This document shows, piece by piece, positions 43,539 to 52,001 of a DNA stretch of 64,000 nt (positions within the stretch are counted from its first letter, which is position 1; each line of letters begins with the position of its first letter). The stretch lies in contig UQBY01000013.1 of NCBI GenBank assembly GCA_900539375.1, forward strand, positions 1 through 64,000. The letters are read 5' to 3'. Position numbers and translations under genes: made by a program. Source of the DNA: an uncultured Clostridium sp. GTDB lineage: Bacteria; Bacillota; Clostridia; Clostridiales; Clostridiaceae. The notes beneath the pieces were generated by a model. It did no database searches, had not been told where the DNA came from, and was given only the letters and a program-made list of their open reading frames with translations.

Positions 43539-44237
43539 ATGAAAAAAAATATATTAGTAGTAGATGATGAAAAAGAAATAGCAGATTTAATTGAATTATA
43601 TTTAAAAAATGAAGATTTTAATGTTTTTAAATTTTATACAGGCAATGAAGCACTTAAATGTATAGAAAAAGAAAATATAGACCTTGCAATATTAGATGTA
43701 ATGCTTCCTGATGTTGATGGATTTTTTATTTGTAGAAAAATACGTGAAAAACATAATTATCCTATAATAATGCTTACAGCAAAGGGAGAAGAAATTGATA
43801 AAGTTACAGGACTTACTATAGGTGCAGATGCTTATTTAACTAAGCCATTTCGTCCTTTAGAAGTTATTGCAAATGTTAAGGCACAATTAAGAAGAGCAAC
43901 TAAGTATAACAATTTAGAAGAAAAAGAAGAGGATAAATCAATTATTGTATTTTCAGGGATTGTATTAAATAAAGCAAATCGTACTTGTACATTAAATGAA
44001 CAACCTTTAAATTTAACTCCAACAGAATTTTCAATTCTATGGATTCTTTGTGAAAAAAGAGGAGAAGTAATTAGTGCAGAAAGGCTTTTTGAACTTGTTT
44101 GGGGTGAAAAATATTATACAAATAGTACTAATACAATTATGGTTCATATACGTCATTTAAGAGAAAAAATGAAAGATTCTGCAGAAAATCCTAAGTACAT
44201 AAAAACAGTATGGGGAGTTGGATATAAAATTGAGTAA
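43539..44237 (+). CDS. OmpR/PhoB-family response regulator (VanR-like)
   Basis: A 232-aa two-domain regulator. The receiver has V-V-D-D-E-K-E near the start, the phosphorylated Asp in A-I-L-D-V-M-L-P, and K in T-K-P-F. The C-terminal winged helix includes L-N-L-T-P-T-E-F and ends G-V-G-Y-K. It resembles VanR-type regulators of cell-wall genes. ATG 43539 after GGGAG is chosen over an in-frame extension to 43524. It overlaps the kinase gene by 8 nt. Confidence 0.9.
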   Translation: MKKNILVVDDEKEIADLIELYLKNEDFNVFKFYTGNEALKCIEKENIDLAILDVMLPDVDGFFICRKIREKHNYPIIMLTAKGEEIDKVTGLTIGADAYLTKPFRPLEVIANVKAQLRRATKYNNLEEKEEDKSIIVFSGIVLNKANRTCTLNEQPLNLTPTEFSILWILCEKRGEVISAERLFELVWGEKYYTNSTNTIMVHIRHLREKMKDSAENPKYIKTVWGVGYKIE

Positions 44238-45342
44238 AAATAAAGTAGGAAAGAAATATAAAAGAGTATTAAAAAAAACACATATTTTTTCAAGTATTAT
44301 AGTATTATTAATTTTATTAATATTAGTTGTTATAGATAGAATATCTAGTGGAATAATAATTGATTTTATTTGTACAATTTTTGGATATGAAATTACATAT
44401 TTTATTAGGGAATTAAAGGATATAATAATAAATTATTATATTATATTTATAATAATAATTGAATTTATAGTTTGGATAATAGTAGAAAATAAAAATATAA
44501 AAAAGCTAACAAGTACAATTGAAGAAATGGAATTATTTTTTGAAGGAAATGAGGAAAATATTAAATTAGATAAAGACTTTCAAGAACTAGAATTTAATTT
44601 AAATAAACTTAGACAAGAGAGCATAAGAAATGCTGAAAAAGCTAAAATAGAAGTTCAAAGAAAAAATGATTTAATTACATATTTAGCTCATGACATTAGA
44701 ACGCCATTAGCTTCTGTTATTGGCTATTTAAGTCTTTTAGACGAAGCCTTTGACCTTCCTGTTGAACAAAGAAAAAAATATACACATATAACTTTAGAAA
44801 AAGCAAATCGTCTTGAAATGCTTATTAATGAATTTTTTGACATAACACGTTTTAACTTATCTTCAATTCCTTTAGAAAAAGGGAAAATAAATCTTAATTT
44901 TATGTTAGCTCAATTAGCAGATGAATTTTATCCTCTTTTATCAAAGGGAGGACGCAGTATAGAGTTAGAATTACAAGAAAATATATCTATTTTTGCAGAT
45001 GGAGATAAACTTGCAAGGGTTTTTGGAAATTTATTAAAAAATGCTATTTCCTATAGCTATGAAAATAGTGTTATAAAAATTAAAGCAAAGCAAGATAAAG
45101 AAAAGACAACTATAAAATTTATTAATATAGGGAAAGTAATACCTGAGCAAAAACTTAATAATATATTTGAAAAGTTCTTTAGATTAGATAGTTCTAGAGG
45201 AACAAACACAGGAGGAGCAGGTCTTGGTCTTGCTATTGCAAAAAATATAGTTATTCAACATGGAGGAAATATTTTAGCTGAAAGTAATGAAAAAGAAACA
45301 ACCTTTACTGTAACAATTCCTAATTATAAAGTAGAAGAATGA
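44230..45342 (+). CDS. Sensor histidine kinase (VanS-like)
   Basis: A 370-aa membrane kinase. Two membrane segments, at about 20-45 and 70-90, enclose only a short outer loop, so it may sense through the membrane. The H box is L-A-H-D-I-R-T-P-L-A-S-V-I-G-Y, followed by N (N-L-L-K-N-A-I-S-Y-S), and G boxes with G-G-A-G-L-G-L-A-I. It resembles VanS kinases, but no van resistance genes are present. The TTG at 44230 lies 12 nt after GGGGAG; a TTG at 44218 is an alternative. It is coupled to the regulator gene. Confidence 0.88.
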   Translation: MSKNKVGKKYKRVLKKTHIFSSIIVLLILLILVVIDRISSGIIIDFICTIFGYEITYFIRELKDIIINYYIIFIIIIEFIVWIIVENKNIKKLTSTIEEMELFFEGNEENIKLDKDFQELEFNLNKLRQESIRNAEKAKIEVQRKNDLITYLAHDIRTPLASVIGYLSLLDEAFDLPVEQRKKYTHITLEKANRLEMLINEFFDITRFNLSSIPLEKGKINLNFMLAQLADEFYPLLSKGGRSIELELQENISIFADGDKLARVFGNLLKNAISYSYENSVIKIKAKQDKEKTTIKFINIGKVIPEQKLNNIFEKFFRLDSSRGTNTGGAGLGLAIAKNIVIQHGGNILAESNEKETTFTVTIPNYKVEE

Positions 45343-45360
45343 ATGTAGTTTTATAGAGAG

Positions 45361-45387
45361 TTAAGAATTTCTTAAGGGTTTATTAAT
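45361..45387 (+). promoter_or_regulatory. Three half-sites at 11-bp period before the C39 peptidase gene
   Basis: TTAAG at 45361, TTAAG at 45372 and TTAAT at 45383 are spaced exactly 11 bp, the pattern of tandem OmpR/PhoB-family binding sites. They lie about 60-85 nt before the peptidase ATG and directly after the kinase gene, so are a candidate site for the adjacent VanR-like regulator. Confidence 0.55.
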
Positions 45388-45445
45388 AAAGAGTAAATAA
45401 AGGAGTTAGTAAAATTTATTATATTATAGCTAAGGAGAGGGTAAT

Positions 45446-46153
45446 ATGATAAATGAAAGAGTAAGTATTAATAACATTAGAGAAATAAGAAGAAAAACTA
45501 TATTAAAAGAAAGAAAAAAGAAAATCTTAAAAAGGAGAATAATTGTAGCTATTACTATTTTTCTTGTTTGTTTTGGAATATTAAAATTTATTGATATTTA
45601 TGGAGAAAGCACTACAAATAATTATGATAATATAGATGTGTCTAAAGATATAAGTTCATCAAAGATTCCTTTATTTTTACAAGGAGATAAGAGATGGGGA
45701 AATCTTAAATATGGAAATGATACAATAGAAAAAGAGGGATGTGGACCAACTTGTTTGGCAATGGTAATAGTAGGACTTACTAAAGATTCTAGTATAAATC
45801 CTAAGGTAGTAGCAGAGTATAGCAAAAAGGCAGGATATTATGATAAAGATTATGGTACAAAATGGGCACTTATGACTGAAGGAGCAGCTAACTATAATTT
45901 AAATTCTTATGAAGTTCCATTAGATAAATCTTCAATGATTAATGAACTTAAAAATGGTCACCCAATTATATGTAGTGTAGGCCCAGGTCACTTCACAAAA
46001 ACTGGACATTTCATAGTATTAAAGGGATATACTAAAAATGGTGAATTTGAAATTAATGATCCAAATAGTAAAAAAAGAAGTGAAAGAACTTGGAGTTATG
46101 AAGAAATAAGTAATGAAATACGAGGAATTTGGAGCTTTTCATATGAAAAATAA
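45446..46153 (+). CDS. Membrane-anchored C39-like cysteine peptidase
   Basis: A 235-aa protein with a basic N-terminus, one membrane segment at about 32-48, and an extracellular peptidase_C39-like domain. The Cys region is E-G-C-G-P-T-C-L-A-M with Cys at about 99; the His lies in G-H-F-I-V-L-K-G-Y and the Asp in I-N-D-P-N. Such domains cleave peptides, possibly in the cell wall. No transporter domain is attached, so it is not a bacteriocin exporter. It follows the VanRS-like pair by 103 nt and is probably their target. Confidence 0.82.
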   Translation: MINERVSINNIREIRRKTILKERKKKILKRRIIVAITIFLVCFGILKFIDIYGESTTNNYDNIDVSKDISSSKIPLFLQGDKRWGNLKYGNDTIEKEGCGPTCLAMVIVGLTKDSSINPKVVAEYSKKAGYYDKDYGTKWALMTEGAANYNLNSYEVPLDKSSMINELKNGHPIICSVGPGHFTKTGHFIVLKGYTKNGEFEINDPNSKKRSERTWSYEEISNEIRGIWSFSYEK

Positions 46154-46193
46154 AAATTATAAATAAAAGCAAAATTTAAAAGAGAAATATTAT

Positions 46194-46238
46194 AAACACA
46201 CTTTAAGTAATAAAAATTTATTATAAAGTGTGTTTTTT
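46194..46238 (+). terminator. Terminator after the C39 peptidase gene
   Basis: AACACACTTTA pairs with TAAAGTGTGTT, followed by a T run. Confidence 0.88.
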
Positions 46239-46321
46239 GTTGAAAATAAGAAGGTAAAAATGTATAATATGCAATGAACTTTTTAAAAAGTTTAAAATTT
46301 AAATAGGTTAAAGGAGAAATT

Positions 46322-47605
46322 ATGACAGATATTAACAATAATGATTTAACAATTGATGTTACAGAAAAGGTACCTTTTAAAAAAGCTTTACCTCTTAGTT
46401 TTCAGCATTTATTTGCTATGTTTGGTTCTTCAATTTTAGTTCCAATAATGTTTAATATTGATCCAACAACAGTATTATTTTTTAATGGGATAGGAACACT
46501 TTTATATGCGTTTATTACAAAGGGAAAGATACCAGCATATTTAGGTTCAAGTTTTGCATATCTTTCACCAGTATTATTACTTATAGGTGAAGGATATGAT
46601 TTTAAAACTATCCAAGGTGGTTTTGTTGCAACAGGACTTGTATTTACCCTTATTGCTATAATTGTTAAATTTACTGGTACAGGATGGATTAATAAATTAT
46701 TTCCACCAGCTGCTATGGGCTCTATAGTTGCTATTATTGGATTAGAACTTGCAAGCTCTGCTGCTGATATGGCAGGTTTTCCAGTAGGAGGCAGTAATAC
46801 AGCAGAGTTTAATGGAACATGGGTAATTGTATCTATGGTAACCCTTGCAGTAGTTGTATTTGGAAATGTATTGTTTAGAGGATTTTTTAAGATTATTCCT
46901 ATTCTTATAGGTGTAATTGCAGGGTATATAGTAGCATATTTTGTTGGTATAGTAGATTTTTCACAAGTTAAAGAAGCAAGTTTTTTTACTCTTCCTAACA
47001 TTCAACTTGCACATTTTAATACAAAAGCTATAGCTACAATTATTCCAGCAACTTTTGTAGTAATTGCTGAGCATATTGGTCATTTAAAGGTTACAAGTAG
47101 TATATTAGGAAAGGATTTAACAAAAGATCCAGGACTTCATAGATCACTTTTAGGTGATGGACTTTCAACAGTTGTTTCAGGATTATTTGGTTCAGTTCCA
47201 ACAACTACATATGGTGAAAATATTGGAGTTATGGCATTAACTAAGGTTTATAGTGTATATGTTATTTGTGGAGCAGGTATTATATCAATAATATTAGGTT
47301 TTTCAGGTAAAATGTCAGCGCTTATTAGTACCATACCAACACCAGTTGTAGGAGGTATAAGTCTTTTATTATTTGGTACCATTGCAGTATCTGGTCTTAG
47401 AACATTTATAGAAGAAAAGGTTGATTTTTCTAAGTCTAGAAATTTAATTTTAGCTTCTATAACATTTATAGTAGGTCTTAGTGGAATTACTATTCCTTTA
47501 GGCTCAGTTGAACTTTCTGGAATGGGTCTTGCAACAATTGTTGCTATGATAATAAGTATTTTATTTATGATATTTGATAAACTTGGAATAATGAATGAAA
47601 AGTAA
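46322..47605 (+). CDS. Uracil/xanthine permease (NCS2)
   Basis: A 427-aa carrier with about 12-14 membrane segments, of the NCS2 family and closest to UraA uracil:H+ symporters. Landmarks: P-L-S-F-Q-H-L-F-A-M-F-G with the conserved His, Y-L-G-S-S-F-A-Y, the substrate motif I-A-E-H-I-G-H, and the signature V-P-T-T-T-Y-G-E-N-I-G-V. It imports uracil for salvage. AAGGAG precedes ATG 46322. I see no PyrR-type attenuator in the short leader. Confidence 0.9.
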   Translation: MTDINNNDLTIDVTEKVPFKKALPLSFQHLFAMFGSSILVPIMFNIDPTTVLFFNGIGTLLYAFITKGKIPAYLGSSFAYLSPVLLLIGEGYDFKTIQGGFVATGLVFTLIAIIVKFTGTGWINKLFPPAAMGSIVAIIGLELASSAADMAGFPVGGSNTAEFNGTWVIVSMVTLAVVVFGNVLFRGFFKIIPILIGVIAGYIVAYFVGIVDFSQVKEASFFTLPNIQLAHFNTKAIATIIPATFVVIAEHIGHLKVTSSILGKDLTKDPGLHRSLLGDGLSTVVSGLFGSVPTTTYGENIGVMALTKVYSVYVICGAGIISIILGFSGKMSALISTIPTPVVGGISLLLFGTIAVSGLRTFIEEKVDFSKSRNLILASITFIVGLSGITIPLGSVELSGMGLATIVAMIISILFMIFDKLGIMNEK

Positions 47606-47612
47606 CATATAA

Positions 47613-47636
47613 AAAGCGCTTAGGCGCTTTTTATAT
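47613..47636 (+). terminator. Terminator after the uracil permease
   Basis: AAAAAGCGC pairs with GCGCTTTTT across a TTAG loop. Confidence 0.92.
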
Positions 47637-47640
47637 TATC

Positions 47641-47725
47641 AGGAAATTATATATTTTAAAAATTTAAGATAACTTGTTAAGTTAATAATAAAGATTAATA
47701 AAAGAAACAAGTTTAATAATTTCCT
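47641..47725. repeat. Intergenic repeat, copy C
   Basis: The most complete copy. Its ends are inverted repeats AGGAAATTAT (47641-47650) and ATAATTTCCT, 85 bp apart. A second inverted pair AACTTGTT / AACAAGTT lies inside, so the whole can fold as nested hairpins. It matches copy A at 4363-4443 along about 77 nt and the first half of copy B at 34568-34650. Confidence 0.7.
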
Positions 47726-47744
47726 TTCATTTGGTTAGAAAGTA

Positions 47745-47773
47745 TTGAACAAAATAAAAAAAAGTAGTATATT
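47745..47773 (+). promoter_or_regulatory. Promoter of lrgAB
   Basis: TTGAAC at 47745-47750 and TATATT at 47768-47773 are 17 bp apart, placing the start point near 47780. Confidence 0.6.
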
Positions 47774-47780
47774 GGTATAG

Positions 47781-47791
47781 TGGTATGACCA
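47781..47791 (+). promoter_or_regulatory. FadR/LldR-type operator before lrgA
   Basis: TGGTATGACCA is a perfect TGGT-N3-ACCA, the core operator of FadR-subfamily GntR regulators, extended by GTT on the right side. It overlaps the predicted transcription start. A FadR-subfamily gene lies 1.8 kb downstream. Confidence 0.65.
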
Positions 47792-47812
47792 GTTAAATTT
47801 GGAGGCGATTTT

Positions 47813-48163
47813 GTGAAAAGTTTAAAACAATTAATGATTATTTTGCTTGCTTATATTTTGGGGGCAGTAGTGCAAAATGTATTTAATTTACCAATTCCAG
47901 GAACAGTTCTTGGACTTATTTTTTTATTTATTGCATTATATACTAAGATAGTAAAAATTGAAATGATTGAAGATATATGCAATACTTTAATATCACATAT
48001 GGCATTTTTATTTGTTCCTGCAGGAGTAGGGCTTATGACTAGCTTTAACTTGATAAAGGGAAAAATAGTTGCTTTTGTAGTTATTATTTTAGTTTCTACC
48101 ACTGTTGTTTGGATTGTAACTGCATATGTTGTTAAATTTTTAAGAAAGGTGTGTGCAAAATAA
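47813..48163 (+). CDS. lrgA: LrgA/CidA-family membrane protein
   Basis: A 116-aa protein with four membrane segments. The L-P-I-P-G-T-V-L-G-L-I motif near residue 27 is typical of LrgA/CidA. With LrgB it forms a holin-like pair that in several Firmicutes is linked to cell lysis control or to pyruvate transport (PftAB). GTG 47813 follows GGAGGCGA. A FadR-type operator overlaps its promoter; the TAATG junction couples it to lrgB. Confidence 0.88.
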   Translation: MKSLKQLMIILLAYILGAVVQNVFNLPIPGTVLGLIFLFIALYTKIVKIEMIEDICNTLISHMAFLFVPAGVGLMTSFNLIKGKIVAFVVIILVSTTVVWIVTAYVVKFLRKVCAK

Positions 48164-48870
48164 TGAAGGAAATAATTAGTTCCCCAGTATTTGGAGTTTT
48201 TATATCTATAGTAGCTTATAAAATAGGTGAAGTTGTTAAAGAAAAATTTAAATTCTCTATATTTAATCCATTACTTATTGCAATAATAGTATTAGTAGCA
48301 TTTTTATCTATTTTTAATATTTCATATGATGATTATAGTAAAGGTGGTTCTATAATATCATTTTTCTTAACACCAGCAACAATTGCATTAGCCTTACCTC
48401 TTTATAAAAAGTTTGATTTATTTAAGAAAAATGCTATTCCTATATTAGTTGGAATTATATGTGGTGTAACTGCAGGACTTGTATGTATAATAGGACTTTC
48501 TAAAGCCTTTGGCTTAACTGATGAACTTACAAAGTCATTACTTCCAAAGTCAGTAACAACACCTATAGCTATGGCATTATCTGAACAAATGGGAGGTATG
48601 TCTTCTATTACAGTAGTTGCAGTTATTATAACAGGAATTTTAGGCTCTGTTATAGGACCAATTTTAAATAAGGCATTAAAGATAAATGATAAAGTTGCTA
48701 TGGGAATAGCTATGGGTAATGCATCCCATGCCGTTGGAACATCAAAAGCAATGGAAATTGGAGAAACAGAAGGAGCAATGAGTAGCCTTACTATTGCTAT
48801 AGCAGGTATAGTAACAGTACTTTTAGCACCCCTTGTTTGGAATATTTTTATAAAGATTTTTGGAGTTTAA
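48163..48870 (+). CDS. lrgB: LrgB-family membrane protein
   Basis: A 235-aa protein with six or seven membrane segments. Landmarks of the LrgB family: F-F-L-T-P-A-T-I-A-L-A-L-P-L-Y, L-P-K-S-V-T-T-P-I-A, and M-G-N-A-S-H-A-V-G-T-S-K-A. It partners LrgA. Its ATG overlaps the lrgA stop by 1 nt, so translation is coupled; an in-frame GTG at 48151 is a less likely start. The substrate, possibly pyruvate, is inferred from the literature on LrgAB/PftAB. Confidence 0.9.
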   Translation: MKEIISSPVFGVFISIVAYKIGEVVKEKFKFSIFNPLLIAIIVLVAFLSIFNISYDDYSKGGSIISFFLTPATIALALPLYKKFDLFKKNAIPILVGIICGVTAGLVCIIGLSKAFGLTDELTKSLLPKSVTTPIAMALSEQMGGMSSITVVAVIITGILGSVIGPILNKALKINDKVAMGIAMGNASHAVGTSKAMEIGETEGAMSSLTIAIAGIVTVLLAPLVWNIFIKIFGV

Positions 48871-48933
48871 TACATAGTAATTTATAAAAATTATAAAAAA
48901 TAAAAAGATAAAATATAGTAAGGTGGGAGTTTT

Positions 48934-49491
48934 ATGAATAATAAAAAGCTATCACATATAGATAAAATTTTAGAGTCAATTGATAGTCTATTAATAGAAA
49001 ATAAGGAACAAAAGTTAAAGACAAAATTAGCAGAAAAAATAAGAGAAAGCATATTTACAGATGATATAGTAAAAAAAATGAATGAATGTGATTTTTCTGA
49101 TATTATAGAAGAAAATCAAAGTGTAGTAAATCTTTTTGATAGTATTTTTCCTATATTTGTTAAAAAAGATAATACAATATTTAGATTATATAAGCATAAG
49201 ATTGAAGTGGATTTATCAGATGATATGAAAGATAGATATATTTATATGTTTAATGATGGTAGATTAACATCTGGATTATTTCAATGTTTTAATATTAGTG
49301 ATGATGAATATGTATATGGAATAAAAAAGATTATTGATGCTATAGAACTTTTTAAAAAGGAAATATTACTTACACTTGAAAACTTTAAGGATAATATTGA
49401 CAAACCTAAGGAAAAAATTAATTATTCAAGAGAAAAAGAAAAAATAGCAATAGATAATTACAATGAATTAATGAAGTATTTAACAAATTAA
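48934..49491 (+). CDS. Hypothetical protein (185 aa)
   Basis: I do not recognise this gene. It encodes a soluble, Lys/Glu-rich, mostly helical protein with no signal peptide, membrane segment or cysteine cluster. A central region around Y-I-Y-M-F-N-D-G-R-L-T-S-G-L-F-Q-C-F looks like a folded core. AGGTGGGAG precedes ATG 48934. It lies 63 nt after lrgB on the same strand and ends at its own terminator, so may be read through from lrgAB. Confidence 0.6.
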   Translation: MNNKKLSHIDKILESIDSLLIENKEQKLKTKLAEKIRESIFTDDIVKKMNECDFSDIIEENQSVVNLFDSIFPIFVKKDNTIFRLYKHKIEVDLSDDMKDRYIYMFNDGRLTSGLFQCFNISDDEYVYGIKKIIDAIELFKKEILLTLENFKDNIDKPKEKINYSREKEKIAIDNYNELMKYLTN

Positions 49492-49499
49492 GCTAAAGT

Positions 49500-49530
49500 T
49501 CACCTTTTTATAGGTGAACTTTTTATGAAA
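49500..49530 (+). terminator. Terminator before the GntR gene
   Basis: AAGTTCACCT pairs with AGGTGAACTT across a 6-nt loop, followed by a T run. Confidence 0.9.
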
Positions 49531-49553
49531 ATATATTAAGAAAGGAAAAAATT

Positions 49554-50216
49554 ATGTTAACACCTATTAAAAATGTAAAGGTATATGAAATAATAATGAA
49601 GCAGATAAAAGATATTGTTAAAAGTGGTGAGCTTAAAAGAGGAGATAAACTTCCTTCTGAAAGAGATTTAGCTTTAAAGTTAAATGTAAGTAGAACATCT
49701 GTAAGGGAAGCAATAAAGGCTTTAGAAACCTTAGGACTTGTTCAATCTAAACATGGTGAAGGAAATTATATAAGAAATGATTTTGAAGATATTTTATTAG
49801 AACCTTTATCTATTGTATTTATGCTCCTTGGAAGTAATGATAATGAAATTTTAGAACTTAGAAATGTAATAGAGCCTGAAGTAGCAAAAATAGCTGCAGA
49901 AAATATTACAGATGAGGAATTTGAAAAAATAGAGAATATTATTGAAAAACTTTCAAAGACTGAAGATAGTAAAGAGTGTGCAAGTCTTGATAAGGAATTT
50001 CATTATGCTATTGCAAAAGCTTCAAAAAACCATCTCCTTTCAACAATTGTCTTTTCAATATCTTCATTAATAGAAGAATATATAGATGAATCAAAAATTT
50101 ATGATAATAAAAAAGAGGAGATTATAAAAGGACATAAAAATATTTTAAAAGCATTAAAAGAACATAATAAAGAAGAAGCCTTTAAGGAAGCTAAAAGACA
50201 CTTAATAGTAAAATAA
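49554..50216 (+). CDS. GntR regulator, FadR subfamily
   Basis: A 220-aa transcription factor. The N-terminal winged helix has G-D-K-L-P-S-E-R-D-L-A and V-S-R-T-S-V-R-E-A-I-K-A-L-E-T-L-G-L-V. The C-terminal all-helical FCD domain contains D-K-E-F-H and H-K-N-I-L-K-A-L, residues that normally bind a metal and a small acid ligand (lactate, pyruvate or related). A matching TGGT-N3-ACCA site before lrgA, 1.8 kb upstream, makes lrgAB its likely target. AAAGGA precedes ATG 49554. Confidence 0.88.
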   Translation: MLTPIKNVKVYEIIMKQIKDIVKSGELKRGDKLPSERDLALKLNVSRTSVREAIKALETLGLVQSKHGEGNYIRNDFEDILLEPLSIVFMLLGSNDNEILELRNVIEPEVAKIAAENITDEEFEKIENIIEKLSKTEDSKECASLDKEFHYAIAKASKNHLLSTIVFSISSLIEEYIDESKIYDNKKEEIIKGHKNILKALKEHNKEEAFKEAKRHLIVK

Positions 50217-50239
50217 AAGAGCCAATAGGCTCTTTTATT
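50216..50239. terminator. Bidirectional terminator after the GntR gene
   Basis: AAAAGAGCC pairs with GGCTCTTTT across an AATA loop, between two convergent genes. Confidence 0.88.
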
Positions 50240-50651
50240 ATCTTCTTTGCATTTTTGTAGCTTGTTGTTTTGCTTTTTTTAGTTGTGAATGGTCAAATGG
50301 TGCTAAATCTTTCTTTGTAGTTAGGTTAAGAAGGTTTTGAAGAACTATAACGTCAGCGTCTTTTTTACCTTTAATACCTTTAAGTCCCATTACTATAACT
50401 TTATTTCCTATTTTTACTGGAATAAATTCTGGTTTTTTAAACCATCTGTTCTTTTTGTAAGTTGCTTTAACAACACCTCTAGAAGTGTCTGATTTAATAA
50501 CTAAATCAACTATTAATTTTTTTATGATTATATAATTTTTTTCTGTAAATTTAACAGAAACAACTGTTCCAGAAGCACTAGCTACTCTATCACCATACTT
50601 TTCCATGTATGAATCTTGAAGATATTTATTCATTTTATCTTTAAGTCCCAT
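50238..50651 (-). CDS. Basic hypothetical protein (137 aa)
   Basis: A basic soluble protein I do not recognise. The central part reads as beta strands: A-S-G-T-V-V-S-V-K-F, I-V-D-L-V-I-K-S, K-V-I-V-M-G-L-K-G, which could form an OB- or SH3-like barrel. The C-terminus is a Lys/Gln/Arg-rich tail, so nucleic acid binding is possible but only a guess. GGAG precedes ATG 50651. It is monocistronic. Confidence 0.6.
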   Translation of the reverse strand: MGLKDKMNKYLQDSYMEKYGDRVASASGTVVSVKFTEKNYIIIKKLIVDLVIKSDTSRGVVKATYKKNRWFKKPEFIPVKIGNKVIVMGLKGIKGKKDADVIVLQNLLNLTTKKDLAPFDHSQLKKAKQQATKMQRR

Positions 50652-50765
50652 TTTAAGTCTCCTTTATAAACAAAAAATCCATAATTATTTAAGTGTATTA
50701 TAGCATAGTTTTAGGCATTTTAAAATACTATTTAATATATGGGTAATATTCTAGGAGGGGTATGT

Positions 50766-51947
50766 ATGGTAGATTTTATGAGTGAAGCTATGAATATAAA
50801 AAGTGAATTAATAAATATAAGAAGAGATATTCATGAAAATCCTGAACTTGGGTTTGAAGAATATAGAACTTCAAAAATAATACAAGAATATTTAAAAAAA
50901 GAAGGAATAGATTTTTATTCTGTTGCAGAAACTGGTGTTTGTGCAGAAATAAAGGGAGAGGGAAGAGGAAAAAAGGTTATAGCTTTAAGGGCTGATATGG
51001 ATGCACTTTTAATAGACGAAAAAACTGATTGTGAATATAAATCTAAAATAAAAGGAAAAATGCATGCTTGTGGTCATGATGCTCATACAGCAATTTTACT
51101 TGGAGCTGCAAAAATATTAAATAAAAATAAAAAATATTTTTCTGGAACAGTAAAATTATTATTTGAACCAGCAGAAGAAACTACAGGAGGGGCTTTAATA
51201 ATGATAAATGAAGGAGTTCTTAGAGAACCTTATGTTGAAAGAATTGTAGGACTTCATGTATCTGAAGATTTAGATTGTGGTAAAATAGGAGTAAAACTTG
51301 ATATGGTTAATGCAGCTTCAAATCCTTTTACAATAAGAGTTAAAGGAAAAGGTGGCCATGGAGCACATCCTGATAAAACTGTAGACCCAATTGTTGTAAC
51401 CTCAAATGTAGTTATGGCAATTCAAACTATTGCAAGTAGAGAGGTTGCACCTGTAAATCCTGTGGTTATAACTATAGGAAGTATTAATGGAGGAACTGCT
51501 CCAAATATAATTCCAGAAGAAGTTACTTTAAGTGGAATAATTAGGACAATTACAAGGGAAGATAGAGTATATGTGGTAAAAAGGTTAGAAGAAATTATAG
51601 ATGGAGTTTGTAGTGCTTTAAGAGCAGAAGGAAGAGTTGTGGTAGAGGAAGGATACCCTTGTTTGTATAATGATAAGGAAATGGTAAGAAGAGTTAAAAA
51701 AATAGGAAAAAGAATTGTTGGAGAGAGAAATGTATTAGAACAGGAAAATCCTAGTATGGGAGTAGAAAGCTTTGCTTATTTTGCACAGGAAAGACCTTCA
51801 GTATTTTATTATTTAGGAACAAAAAATAAAAAGAAAGGAGCAGATAAACCAGCTCATAGCAATTTATTTAAAATAGACGAGGAAGCCTTACCAATAGGGG
51901 TGGCAATGCAATGTGCAATAGCATTTGACTATTTGACAAGTTTATAA
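50766..51947 (+). CDS. M20-family amidohydrolase
   Basis: A 393-aa metal-dependent hydrolase. M20 motifs: R-A-D-M-D-A-L, A-C-G-H-D-A-H-T, E-P-A-E-E and H-A-H-P-D-K on the lid domain. The pattern is that of N-acyl amino acid amidohydrolase, hippurate hydrolase or IAA-amino acid hydrolase types, which release amino acids from N-acyl forms. ATG 50766 lies after TAGGAGGGG; the in-frame ATG at 50739 precedes that site and is rejected. A pseudouridine synthase gene follows after 54 nt. Confidence 0.87.
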   Translation: MVDFMSEAMNIKSELINIRRDIHENPELGFEEYRTSKIIQEYLKKEGIDFYSVAETGVCAEIKGEGRGKKVIALRADMDALLIDEKTDCEYKSKIKGKMHACGHDAHTAILLGAAKILNKNKKYFSGTVKLLFEPAEETTGGALIMINEGVLREPYVERIVGLHVSEDLDCGKIGVKLDMVNAASNPFTIRVKGKGGHGAHPDKTVDPIVVTSNVVMAIQTIASREVAPVNPVVITIGSINGGTAPNIIPEEVTLSGIIRTITREDRVYVVKRLEEIIDGVCSALRAEGRVVVEEGYPCLYNDKEMVRRVKKIGKRIVGERNVLEQENPSMGVESFAYFAQERPSVFYYLGTKNKKKGADKPAHSNLFKIDEEALPIGVAMQCAIAFDYLTSL

Positions 51948-52001
51948 AATAATATTAATCTAATTAAGATGGGAAAGTAGATTATAGGAGTTGATTACAT
52001 T

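Noticed and set aside
43539..45342. A vancomycin-resistance operon.
   Set aside because: Only VanRS-like regulators are present; no vanHAX, vanY or related enzyme genes follow.
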